The translations under genes were made by a program, and so were the position numbers. Shown piece by piece: positions 54,562 through 63,860 of a stretch of 64,000 nt of DNA. Numbering within the stretch: the stretch's first letter is position 1; each line of letters opens with the position of its first letter. Under the pieces are notes generated by a model. The model worked only from the letters and a program-made list of their open reading frames with translations, had not been told where the DNA came from and did no database searches. Source of the DNA: Alphaproteobacteria bacterium (GTDB taxonomy: Bacteria > Pseudomonadota > Alphaproteobacteria > Rhizobiales > CAJQND01); NCBI GenBank assembly GCA_024227565.1, contig JAAEUE010000392.1, positions 61,116-125,115 of the forward strand. The letters run 5' to 3'.

Positions 54562-55944
54562 ATGCTGATGAAAACGTTCCAGAGATTCCGCCGCGACGAA
54601 GGTGGCAACCCGGCAATGGTCTTCGGTTTTGCGGTTGTCCCTTTTCTTTTGGCGGCAGGCGTGGCGGTGGACTATGGCCGCGGTGTGGTTGCCAAGCATG
54701 AGCTTCAGGTGGCGTTGGATTCAGCCGTGTTGGCGGCCGGCTCGCTTCGCAGCGTCGATGAGCAAGAACGCAAAGATTTGGGCAAGGCGTTCTTTGAGGC
54801 GAATTTCGACCCTGCCGAGTACAATATGACCGTTCCGAGCGATCTGATATCCATCAATAACAATGTTGTGGCGGCAGATGAGACCGTTACGGTCAAAACA
54901 TGGTTCATGCAATTGGCCAACTTGCTCCCCGGGGCCAGCCAGTCGAACCACGACATGGAAGTGAAGACCAACGCCACTGCACTTGTGCCACAAGTTGGCA
55001 AGGCGGAGATCTCGCTCGTGCTGGATTACTCCGGCTCGATGGGCGGCGACCTGAACGGCGTAGCCAAATACATCACCATGCGCGATGCGGCAAAGGATTT
55101 GATCAGTACCATCACGGCCGGAGCCGAGGTGCCAGCTGACATTCAGTACTCGCTTGTGCCGTTCTCCTATGGCGTCAAAGCTGAGTTGATGCGCAATCAC
55201 ATGACCGATCCAAGTTATGCCAAGCTCAGCGGGACAAGCCGGGTTGAAAGCTGCCTTTCAGGGCGCAAGGAAAATGCGACCTTGGACACCGAGCCGGAAG
55301 ATGGCAAACGCCATCGCTGGCAACAGGACGATCTTTGGTACGACATTGGCCCTGAGAACAAGGACCGGACAGACAGGTGTGGTGCCATGCTGCCCCTGCG
55401 CACGCTGACCAGCAACACCACCCAGCTCAACGCTGATCTGGACGCGTGGCTGCCCAATGGCGGCACACACATTTCGTCTGGGTTTCAGTTCGGTTGGCAC
55501 ACCATTTCGCCCAACACAGTGTTCGACGGCGGCGTGACCTACGACAAGGTCAATCATCCTGACCCCGAGCAGCGGGTACTGAAAGCCATCGTTCTGTTGA
55601 CCGATGGGGCACAGACCGCACCGGCCTACCGGGAAAATGGCGATGGCCAGGACAATGAGGAAACCAGCGATCCCACCTGGCCCCTGAACGACACCAACGG
55701 GGAGGCCAACCTTGAGGACCTGTGCGCCAATGCCAAGACAGCTGGTGTTGTGGTGGTGACGGTAGCTTTTGATTTGGATGATGCCGACACAATAAACCGG
55801 CTGGACACTTGCGCGAGCCCAAAGGATGCGGGCAACCCGTCCGGCGCGAAGTTCTCCTACAAGGCGGATTCGATCACGGAGCTTCAGACTGCGTTTGACG
55901 AGATCGGGAATGTGTTGGCGGAGATGGTTTATCTCAGTGATTGA
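54562..55944 (+). CDS. TadG-like protein with von Willebrand factor A domain
   Basis: The N-terminus has the TadE/TadG pattern: a short basic start (MLMKTFQRFRRDEGGNPAMVFGFA) and one membrane helix (VVPFLLAAGVAVDYGRGVVAK), followed by LQVALDSAVLAAG. The vWA domain begins about residue 165 with the MIDAS motif LVLDYSGSMGG (DxSxS) and continues to VVVVTVAFDLDDAD. ATG 54562 follows GGAGAGG by six bases; an in-frame upstream start is not needed. TadG-type proteins belong to Flp/Tad pilus loci in many alphaproteobacteria, but no other tad gene is here, so it is an orphan copy, and its role in surface attachment is a guess. Confidence 0.85.
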   Translation: MLMKTFQRFRRDEGGNPAMVFGFAVVPFLLAAGVAVDYGRGVVAKHELQVALDSAVLAAGSLRSVDEQERKDLGKAFFEANFDPAEYNMTVPSDLISINNNVVAADETVTVKTWFMQLANLLPGASQSNHDMEVKTNATALVPQVGKAEISLVLDYSGSMGGDLNGVAKYITMRDAAKDLISTITAGAEVPADIQYSLVPFSYGVKAELMRNHMTDPSYAKLSGTSRVESCLSGRKENATLDTEPEDGKRHRWQQDDLWYDIGPENKDRTDRCGAMLPLRTLTSNTTQLNADLDAWLPNGGTHISSGFQFGWHTISPNTVFDGGVTYDKVNHPDPEQRVLKAIVLLTDGAQTAPAYRENGDGQDNEETSDPTWPLNDTNGEANLEDLCANAKTAGVVVVTVAFDLDDADTINRLDTCASPKDAGNPSGAKFSYKADSITELQTAFDEIGNVLAEMVYLSD

Positions 55945-55996
55945 GGGGCTTTGAATTTGCGCGGGAGCAAGGGGACACGCTGCAAGGCGAAACCCT

Positions 55997-56040
55997 TGGT
56001 AGGCGCACGGGGATTCGAACCCCGGACCCGCTGATTAGGA
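55997..56040 (-). other. 3' half of a tRNA-Arg(CCT) gene, attachment-site scar
   Basis: On the minus strand the sequence reads anticodon loop CTCCTAA, the 3' arm of the anticodon stem (TCAGC), a five-base variable loop, a perfect T arm (CGGGG, TTCGAAT, CCCCG at 56008-56024), a seven-base acceptor arm, discriminator A and CCA (55997-55999). The 5' half is missing: the bases that should form the other anticodon-stem arm (needed GCTGA) read GTATA. A tRNA cut at the anticodon loop with an intact 3' half is the product left by a tyrosine-recombinase element that inserted there. It lies 52 bases after the vWA gene; the region to its right has another character. Confidence 0.8.
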
Positions 56041-56297
56041 GTATACAGATCAATAATTTAAATTATTGATATTTAAAGAAAAAAATTCCACAAGAATTTG
56101 AATGTGTAAGAAACTGTGTAACAGTTTGGTCGTTGGCTAGCGCCAAAAGACCTGATTCTGCCGAACTTGCAACACAGATTGTATGAGAATTCTGAGGCGT
56201 ATCGGCAGGGGAGGGGTATCCACCAAGGTATCCAACCTGATTGGATACCCAATGGTGTTTGGAACAACGCTAATGCGTTGCAAACACTAAATAAAAT

Positions 56298-56545
56298 CTC
56301 CACCACGTAACGTCGGTCTCCGCCCGACCCAACACGCAGCCTCCTCTTACAATTGCTAAAGCAGTAAGGAGGAGCTGCGGCACTCGTTGCTAAATTCCGG
56401 CTCTGTAACCAGGCGCACGGAATTTTACGCACCTCGGCTCTGCGTGTTGGGTCGGGCGACGCCATTTGCTGGCAAGTGCTCCGTCCGCTACCGCTCCCGT
56501 GCGGCCCTTGAACAAAGGTGGCTGCTCCGACGTTACGTGATGGAG
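56298..56545. repeat. Nested long inverted repeat (248 bases)
   Basis: The outer arms are 56298-56316 and 56527-56545 (19 bases, one mismatch; core ACGTAACGTCGG with CCGACGTTACGT). The inner arms are 56321-56339 and 56440-56458 (19 bases, perfect; CGCCCGACCC...CGCAG with CTGCG...GGGTCGGGCG). Near the centre CTCCTCTTAC (56341-56350) faces GTAAGGAGGAG (56364-56374). Together they would fold as a long branched stem. No reading frame inside it is convincing. It could be a structured RNA, a miniature inverted-repeat element, or a recombination or replication site of the island. Confidence 0.7.
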
Positions 56546-56552
56546 TTAAAGG

Positions 56553-56711
56553 ATCTCACTAGCAATGAGTGCCGTGAGATTAAAGGTATCAATCCCGTGC
56601 GAGGGATTGATACAATTTCACCGGCAGCACCAGCTGCCGGATTTTTAAAGACCCCCTCAGATATTTTTTGCGCTAGCAGCTGGCGCGCAAAAAACAATAC
56701 GGGAGAGGGGG
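56553..56711. repeat. Series of hairpins after the nested inverted repeat
   Basis: Consecutive stems are: ATCTCAC/GTGAGAT (56553-56559, 56574-56580); GTATCAATCCC/GGGATTGATAC (56586-56596, 56603-56613, perfect, six-base loop); CCGGCAG/CTGCCGG (56621-56640); TTTTTTGCGC/GCGCAAAAAA (56664-56673, 56685-56694), enclosed by CCCCCTC/GAGGGGG (56652-56658, 56705-56711). The spacing is so close that almost every base is in a stem. No coding potential was seen. Confidence 0.7.
56621..56645 (+). terminator. Rho-independent terminator (plus strand)
   Basis: A seven-base perfect stem CCGGCAG/CTGCCGG with a six-base loop is followed by ATTTTT. It would end a rightward transcript coming through the nested inverted repeat. 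Confidence 0.6.
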
Positions 56712-56730
56712 GGTGTGCGACGTCGACCAT

Positions 56731-56757
56731 AAAAAAAGACCGTCCTTGAGGCCGGTC
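56731..56757 (-). terminator. Rho-independent terminator (minus strand)
   Basis: On the minus strand a stem GACCG/CGGTC (56753-56757 with 56738-56742) with GC extension is followed by seven T. It would end a leftward transcript from beyond 56,760, although no leftward gene is convincing between there and 58,065. A short non-coding transcript is therefore possible. Confidence 0.6.
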
Positions 56758-56786
56758 AAACAAGCTTTAGCCACGGGGCTGAAGAA

Positions 56787-56896
56787 GAACAAATTGAATG
56801 CGGCTCAACCCGTCTCCGACTAGGTTTCGCCTGACAGAATGACCGGCATTCTGTGGGGTTCAATTTGTTCAAAAAATGCATGTCCAATGTTGGACA
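56787..56896. repeat. Further inverted repeats and a 16-base palindrome
   Basis: GAACAAATTGAA (56787-56798) and TTCAATTTGTTC (56859-56870) form a perfect 12-base inverted repeat that encloses a hairpin ACAGAATG/CATTCTGT (56833-56853). TGTCCAA-TG-TTGGACA (56881-56896) is a near-perfect palindrome of the size of a dimeric repressor operator. The bases from here to 57155 contain only unconvincing reading frames. Confidence 0.6.
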
Positions 56897-57155
56897 TTCC
56901 ATTGATCACCCCGCCCGAGGGGCGCGGTGCTTTCAACACATCGGAATGCCCAACGCTGACGCGAAGGGCATGCAAATTTATTATACTTCCTCGCTACAGT
57001 CTCTCCATTGTACTGACCACCCTCACCCGTCAAGTCGTTCCGCAAAGCGTCATGAATTTGACCGGCGAGCCTCTCTGTCAGTCTGCAGTCGAGTACTGCC
57101 CGCGAGGAATGCGCGCGGTTCGGTCGAACCTTATCAGCCTTCACTCAATTAGCTT

Positions 57156-57365
57156 ATGAGTTACATGACGCGAATAGAGGGTGACATCCTCAATCAGCTT
57201 GAGCTGCTTGCTCACAACGACGTCAAAAGTGACGACGTTGTGGCATGGATCAAGAAGGAACTTCTTTATAGCTTCGAGCGCGGTATCGCCACTGCAAAGC
57301 GGGATACCGAACGCAGAGCGACGCTTCCACAAGTGAAGCGTCGCACGTTCGCTAGACAGCGATAA
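57156..57365 (+). CDS. Small hypothetical protein
   Basis: A 69-residue frame starting MSYMTRIEGDILNQLELLAH and ending in a basic tail (KRRTFARQR). It has the charge mix and helical pattern of a real small protein (VKSDDVVAWIKKELLYSFERGI) but no recognised family and no clear ribosome site. It lies in the island next to a phage-like frame on the same strand, 27 bases away. It is kept as possible only. Confidence 0.35.
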   Translation: MSYMTRIEGDILNQLELLAHNDVKSDDVVAWIKKELLYSFERGIATAKRDTERRATLPQVKRRTFARQR

Positions 57366-57392
57366 ATCCAGTCTACCCCACGGCGCAGTCGC

Positions 57393-57671
57393 ATGCACGG
57401 CTGCCGTTTGGCCACGTCTGAGGAAATGGAGCCCGGCAAAACAAAACTGAGAGCTATTGCTGACAAGGTCGTATCGTTGGCCACTGAGGGAGATATACGT
57501 GCCATTCGGGAAGTTGCCGACAGGTTGGACGGCAAGACCAGGCAGCAGATTGAAATGGCCCAAGCGGAAACGGGCAGCTTTGACCGTTTTACAGATCAGG
57601 AGTTGCATGAGATCATAGAAGGCACCTACGGGAAGCCCGTGAGGGACAGCGACACGGATTCAGTTCACTGA
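57393..57671 (+). CDS. Small phage-associated protein, probably a truncated remnant
   Basis: The 92-residue frame contains TKLRAIADKVVSLATEGDIRAIREVADRLDGKTRQQIE, a pattern typical of DUF5681/terminase-small-subunit-like proteins of prophages and gene-transfer elements (LR-IAD-LV--A-EGD--AI-E-ADRLDGK). Homologues have an N-terminal part that is missing here, so it is probably the C-terminal remnant. ATG 57393 or ATG 57426 could be the start. It supports the view that the segment right of the tRNA scar derives from a mobile element. Confidence 0.5.
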   Translation: MHGCRLATSEEMEPGKTKLRAIADKVVSLATEGDIRAIREVADRLDGKTRQQIEMAQAETGSFDRFTDQELHEIIEGTYGKPVRDSDTDSVH

Positions 57672-58064
57672 ATTGCGCAGGTCTAGTCGCCGGGTGTCTG
57701 GAATCGCGATGTGCACTGTGAGACCGTCAAATTAAGCCCGTGCCACGACTTCAGGAGAGTTTTGGCACAACATTCCTTGCCAGCAATGGGGAGCACTCCC
57801 GGGCCTGCTATGGCCCTTGCAGTGCACCTGATAGTGCTTTTAGTTCGTATAATCCCTTAATATCTGTTTTGTGATCGATAGGCCGACCCACGGCTCAGCC
57901 AAGCCATAGATCATCAAATGACCGTCTCCACCTCATGCTGTTTCACGCCTTGCGCGCTCCACACCATCATCGCGACAAGCATTTTTGATCGACATCTGAA
58001 ATTTCGTGCGTTCATGGATGTGATACCAATGTGCGTCCATGAAATTAGTTGTTATCGTTCAGTA
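57672..58064. other. Intergenic region without recognised gene
   Basis: These 393 bases hold an inverted repeat TTCATGGA/TCCATGAA (58011-58018, 58036-58043) just after the stop of the leftward fusion gene, without a T-run. Nothing else was recognised. Confidence 0.5.
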
Positions 58065-60125
58065 TTATAAATGCTTTTCCATCCTGCGCGTTGCCGAATC
58101 GAACCGCTCTTCAAAGGATTTCAGATTTTTCTTGGGCTCTTGATAATATGCGGTGAGCTTTAGCAACCTTATGAACAATCGGTTGACGAGCCGGCCGGCC
58201 AATCGCATAGGACGTTCGAAATCGAACAACAGCACTACCCTTTCCTGTGACGTATCGTTTCGAACTTCATGCTCGTAGGTATCATCGAATACCAGCAGTT
58301 CTCCCGAACCCCAGTGACATTTCTCCTGGTCCACACGCATCCAGCAGTTCCCCCGATCTTCGGGTACAATGAGCCCGACGTGACAGCGCAGAATGCCCTT
58401 GGTTACGCCTCGATGGGCCGGTATGCGATAGCCGGGCTCAAGAATTGAGAACAAGGCCGTTTGAATATTCGGCACACGTTCGAGCAGACCTGCGGTGACC
58501 GGCGCATGCTCACAATTGGCATCTGATCTGGTGCCGAAACCGTACAGAATGAATGTGCGCCATTGGCGATTCTGGGCGATTCTTTTCTGATCTGACGAGA
58601 TCTCCTCAAATGCAGGGATGTGCTCTTTGTGTTTCAAAACCTGCAACATTTCTGAATGAATGTCTTGCCACTGATCCTGGATCTCCTTCAAGAACGGAAA
58701 CTGTTTCTGGTCGATGACCGGCGCGTTGCTGACCAACGACTGACTGGCAAGGAAGTCGCTCAATCGGCGGATCAACCTCTTGCCGGATTTTTTGACAAAG
58801 CGTCGGCGTTTTGCGCGAAGCCCTTCCCATGTCCACCAGCGCTGAAGGGTCTTGCCGCCAGCCGTGCCGTGCATCGGGGACGAGCCAATGGCCTGGGTCT
58901 GCATTGCCGTGTGAAAACTTGCTGCCAGACGCCGCATTTCGGGTGCCGGAAGCTGCTCATAACAAGGCAGGATGATGAGTTTGGACAGTAGCTCGGCCGC
59001 ACGGAGGGGCTCAAGTTCAGGCCGGTCGTCAGGTGCCGCAACCGCCTGAGACCGCGGCAAATCAGAGGCATCAAATCCGCGCGCACGAAGGTGCGCAATG
59101 AACCTGGCCGGTTCATCGACCAGAATCGGGAATACCCAGTAGTCATGATGCTCGTTCGCCTGCCCCGGCAATACGGCATCATCACCAAGCAGCTCTGCCA
59201 AATCTCTTCCCGCTTGAGCCCTTCTTTCAAGTGTGGAACTGTCAAACATTTTCAGTCTTCGGCACAAAAGGCTAAGCAGTGCGTTCGAGGGTTTCAGCCT
59301 GAGATTCTTGGCGCTCTTGAGCACAGCAACGTTACGAACGCTGTCGGCAACGGCGTCTTCATAGTCGCGTCCTGTGACGGCAAATCCGCGCTGAATAAGT
59401 CCAAATATCAAAGGCATCGTCAACAGCTTCAGACCGGCAAACTTGACAATGCGATTGAGCTGCTTGCCGTTCGGCTGCACCGGATAAAGGTCCTGAATAC
59501 CGTGCATCTTTTTGCGCAGCGCACTGTCGCGCACATTGATCAACGCGCCGCCCAGCGCCGTAGCCGTTTTGAGCGGGCCGAATGAGAACATTGAGACATC
59601 GGCCTCTGGATGGCCAGGGTAATCAGTCCCATTGAAAGCTTGAGCACAATCCTCGACGACAATCAGGCCTGCCTCGTGGGCGGCTTTGATCAATGGATCC
59701 AGTGCCAACCTGCATCCGAACAGGTGGGCGATGACGAGAATCTTCGATCTCGGAGAGATCGCTCGTTTTAGGGTTGCCATGTCAGGCGTGACATTTGAAT
59801 GATCAAAATCCAGCGGTACTGGCACAAGTTCAGCGCGCCGTGCGATGTTGATCATCCCCTTCACGTTGAGAGCGGAGAACAACACCTCATCACCTGGCTT
59901 GAGATCCAGCGCCTGCAACAACAGATCGAAACCGCTACGAACCGAGAACCCGATCAGAGATTTATGGCCTGGCCAGTAGAATTCGGCCTGCTCGATGAGA
60001 GGTTCTCTTTTCAGAGTTCCAGCACATGCGAGTGCGCCAGCCAATAGATCACGCCAACTCACGTCCAGCCGTGTTCGCGACCAAAGCCCCATATTCCTCT
60101 TCCTCTCGTCGCTTGTGAGCTTCAT
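58065..60125 (-). CDS. DegT/DnrJ aminotransferase fused to aspartyl/asparaginyl beta-hydroxylase
   Basis: The 686-residue protein has two enzyme parts. Residues about 50-405 are a PLP aminotransferase of the DegT/DnrJ/EryC1 family: FSVRSGFDLLLQALDLKPGDEVLF, VIAHLFGC, the cofactor aspartate in VVEDCAQAFNG and the Schiff-base lysine in FSFGPLKTATALGGALI. Residues about 480-645 are an aspartyl/asparaginyl beta-hydroxylase (PF05118-like) with HAPVTAGLLERVPN, LEPGYRIPAHRG, LRCHVGLIVPE and ELLVFDDTYEHEVRND, giving iron-ligand histidines near 571 and 618, then RVVLLFDFERP. A basic linker joins them (RAKRRRFVKKSGKRLIRR). DegT enzymes aminate keto-sugars; hydroxylases of this class act on aspartyl residues or, as LpxO, on lipid A acyl chains. 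Combined amination and hydroxylation of a lipid or sugar is inferred. ATG 60125 is used; ATG 60092 is an alternative. Confidence 0.82.
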   Translation of the reverse strand: MKLTSDERKRNMGLWSRTRLDVSWRDLLAGALACAGTLKREPLIEQAEFYWPGHKSLIGFSVRSGFDLLLQALDLKPGDEVLFSALNVKGMINIARRAELVPVPLDFDHSNVTPDMATLKRAISPRSKILVIAHLFGCRLALDPLIKAAHEAGLIVVEDCAQAFNGTDYPGHPEADVSMFSFGPLKTATALGGALINVRDSALRKKMHGIQDLYPVQPNGKQLNRIVKFAGLKLLTMPLIFGLIQRGFAVTGRDYEDAVADSVRNVAVLKSAKNLRLKPSNALLSLLCRRLKMFDSSTLERRAQAGRDLAELLGDDAVLPGQANEHHDYWVFPILVDEPARFIAHLRARGFDASDLPRSQAVAAPDDRPELEPLRAAELLSKLIILPCYEQLPAPEMRRLAASFHTAMQTQAIGSSPMHGTAGGKTLQRWWTWEGLRAKRRRFVKKSGKRLIRRLSDFLASQSLVSNAPVIDQKQFPFLKEIQDQWQDIHSEMLQVLKHKEHIPAFEEISSDQKRIAQNRQWRTFILYGFGTRSDANCEHAPVTAGLLERVPNIQTALFSILEPGYRIPAHRGVTKGILRCHVGLIVPEDRGNCWMRVDQEKCHWGSGELLVFDDTYEHEVRNDTSQERVVLLFDFERPMRLAGRLVNRLFIRLLKLTAYYQEPKKNLKSFEERFDSATRRMEKHL

Positions 60126-60240
60126 CTCTACTCCTGGTGGTCATTCATTTTGGTCGCACGTGTAATACGGCGCAGTCGATGTTCATCGCCATTATACACA
60201 TCACAGCGGCCCTGGGCGCAATTGAACCAATATCCAACGG

Positions 60241-61101
60241 CTAACCGGGCTTTTTCAACACCGATTTAAAATAGACCTTCTTCCCGGTTGAAAACAGTTC
60301 TAGTTCGCTGACCTCTTCGCCAGAGACGCGGGCAAAGCGTCCAATCAGTGGGCGCAAGATCCGCGGAGCGTACTTATTGATCACATCAAGCTTGCGGTCC
60401 TCGCTGAGTTCCAGGCCCCGTATGATTTGCGGCGTAATGTGCTCAAAACTGAGAACCTCCAGACCGCAGTTGTGCAACGATTCCTCGACACGCGCGGCCT
60501 TGCTTGCTCTTCGGTAGTCCGTAATCAAGAGGTGGCCTCCGGGGCGCAGGACGCGCAGCGTTTCGGCCAGGAAGGCAACAAAGTCAGGATAGTTGAGTGA
60601 TGATTCGACGGTGAAGATGATATCGAACGAAGCATCTTCGAACGGCATGTCCTGAGCGTCACCGGTGATAAAGCTTAACCCTGGCGTAGAGTAATGCTTG
60701 CTGCAGAAATCCGTTGAGGCCTTGGCAATATCGAGGCCAACAAGCGCGCGCGGTTGGAATGCGCGCATTACGCTATCGGTTCCACCCCCGCGTCCGCTGG
60801 ACACCTCTAGCGCGACCTTACCTGCCCAATCCACGGTGTCGGCCAATTGGTGATAGAGCTGAATTGAGTATCTGTCTTTTTCTTCGTCCGCCGTCAGGTC
60901 AATGGTTTTGGGGTCACCTTCGACCGGAGCATATCCGTGGTTCAGGAACAGAAGATCATCGCCTGTGTCCAAGCGCGATATGAAATTGTACCAAAACACC
61001 ATGGCACGGTTTTTTGCGTTAGCCGACAGATGCCGCTTCCAAAGTCCGTACATAAATCCGACATCTCCCAGATGGGATTCGATGCCGGGATCGTTGCGCA
61101 C
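60241..61101 (-). CDS. SAM-dependent methyltransferase, phthiotriol methyltransferase-like
   Basis: The protein resembles mycobacterial phthiotriol/phenolphthiotriol methyltransferases: LFLNHGYAPVEGDPKTIDL, SIQLYHQLADTVDWAGKVALEVSSGRGGG (motif I), ALVGLDIAKASTDFCSKHY, FITGDAQDMPFEDASFDIIFTVESSLNYP and LRVLRPGGHLLITDYR. GTG 61101 is the longest plausible start; the first residues (about 1-25) may already derive from sequence rearranged by the adjacent IS fragment. It is 115 bases upstream of the aminotransferase-hydroxylase gene on the same strand and may be co-transcribed. The methyl acceptor is unknown, perhaps a lipid or polyketide hydroxyl. Confidence 0.82.
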   Translation of the reverse strand: MRNDPGIESHLGDVGFMYGLWKRHLSANAKNRAMVFWYNFISRLDTGDDLLFLNHGYAPVEGDPKTIDLTADEEKDRYSIQLYHQLADTVDWAGKVALEVSSGRGGGTDSVMRAFQPRALVGLDIAKASTDFCSKHYSTPGLSFITGDAQDMPFEDASFDIIFTVESSLNYPDFVAFLAETLRVLRPGGHLLITDYRRASKAARVEESLHNCGLEVLSFEHITPQIIRGLELSEDRKLDVINKYAPRILRPLIGRFARVSGEEVSELELFSTGKKVYFKSVLKKPG

Positions 61102-61166
61102 TTTTGCCCAAAAGCCAAGGCCTCGCCTGAAGGAATGCAGGGCAGTCGAGCATATTCGATCGATCC

Positions 61167-61825
61167 CGCAAACTCGTCAGCGACCAATCGGCAATGGATG
61201 TTGGCAAGACCAATGTGCGCAGGAAGTTCGCCATATTGTAGGCTAGTGCATGAAGCTGAAGCCGCACTTCGTTGGCCTTGAAGCTCTTGCAAGACAACCG
61301 TGTCCATTTGAGTGCGTATTTGCCTTCCTTGATCCATTGCTCTGCTATGCCGCGCAGGTTGTAGAACTCAAACATCCGTTCGTCGGGAACGGTCAGCGTC
61401 GTGACTAGAAAACCAAGCCGAGGAAACAGCTCACCTGGATACCATTCCACCTTGGCCACAACCCGACGGAGTTTGCTCCAGCTCTTTGCGTGATAAGTGA
61501 AGTTGGCATAGTGCCGTTCCGCTTGGCTTGATGGTCGGCCCGGTCTGCGCCGGAGTAGATGTGCAATGCGCCTCTCCAGAACTTTGCTGGCTCTCAGCCG
61601 GATAGCGTAGCCGAAGTCATTGGCTTCCAGATAGTCGAACAACTCGGGGATGGCGAAAGCGGCATCAGCACGCAGATATCTGCGCCACAAGCCAGACCAA
61701 CGACAGCGCTTGATAATCGGATCAAGCACAGCTTGCCAATCGTGGGCACTGTGAACATTGCCGGGACGCAGTGAACAGCGTTCCAGATCACCATGTTGAT
61801 TGAAGACGAACAGTGGATGTCGCAG
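61167..61825 (-). mobile_element. IS1380-family transposase fragment
   Basis: The minus strand reads HPLFVFNQHGDLERC, RPGNVHSAHDWQAVLDP, WRRYLRADAAFAIPELFDYLE, YAIRLRASKVLERRIAHLL, VVAKVEWYPGELFPRLGFLVT, FYNLRGIAEQWIKEGKYALKW and LRLSCKSFKANEVRL-type sequence ending DWSLTSLR, the central part of an IS1380 transposase. The N-terminal about 150 residues and the C-terminal part after SLTSLR are missing; unrelated sequence follows on both sides. No terminal inverted repeats were seen. The fragment is inactive and marks a past rearrangement between the methyltransferase and ABC transporter genes. Confidence 0.85.
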
Positions 61826-62035
61826 CGCATTAGCCGATCCTGCGCCCGTGAATTTGTTGATGCCAATTAGCCTAGCGCACCTAGTTGGATTTTTTTGAGG
61901 GCGTGTTTCGGGCTATTCTCTTGACTCAGTCAAGCCCGTATTTTTACAACCGGCACCATAGATCGAACCATATGCTAAAGCAGATAGCCGCGGCATCACG
62001 ATGAATCGGTTAATATTGCCTCAGAAAGCCACTGG

Positions 62036-63763
<1,728 letters not shown>

Positions 63764-63785
63764 GCAACCTGAGACACCCGCACAT

Positions 63786-63860
63786 GTGACAGACAGCAAG
63801 ATCAAAATTGAGGTTTGCACCGTTCAAACGAAGGCTGATCTTGACAGCTTTGTTCAGTTA
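63786..63860 (+). pseudogene. Truncated 5' end of an acyltransferase-like gene
   Basis: From GTG 63786 about 25 codons read TDSKIKIEVCTVQTKADLD SFVQL-like sequence, similar in pattern to the N-terminus of GNAT-type proteins that begin I-V-xVxTKADLxxFV. The frame then passes without a stop into IS3 transposase sequence. The rest of the gene is lost or displaced by the insertion. It starts 22 bases after the ABC transporter stop and was probably co-transcribed with it. The family call is weak because so little remains. Confidence 0.4.

Noticed and set aside
55997..56080. A complete tRNA gene
   Set aside because: The 5' half needed to pair with the anticodon and acceptor arms is absent; no D arm is present.
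56411..56420. AGGCGCACGG, identical to ten bases of the tRNA acceptor region (56001-56010), as a second att core
   Set aside because: The match ends after ten bases and the flanks differ; it may be chance.
56298..56545. Integron attC site or group II intron
   Set aside because: The arms lack the GTTRRRY/RYYYAAC box spacing of attC, and neither a reverse transcriptase nor a domain V-like stem is visible.
56839..57159. Overlapping 99- and 106-codon plus-strand frames
   Set aside because: They cover hairpin and palindrome sequence, have no ribosome site and show no protein-like composition.
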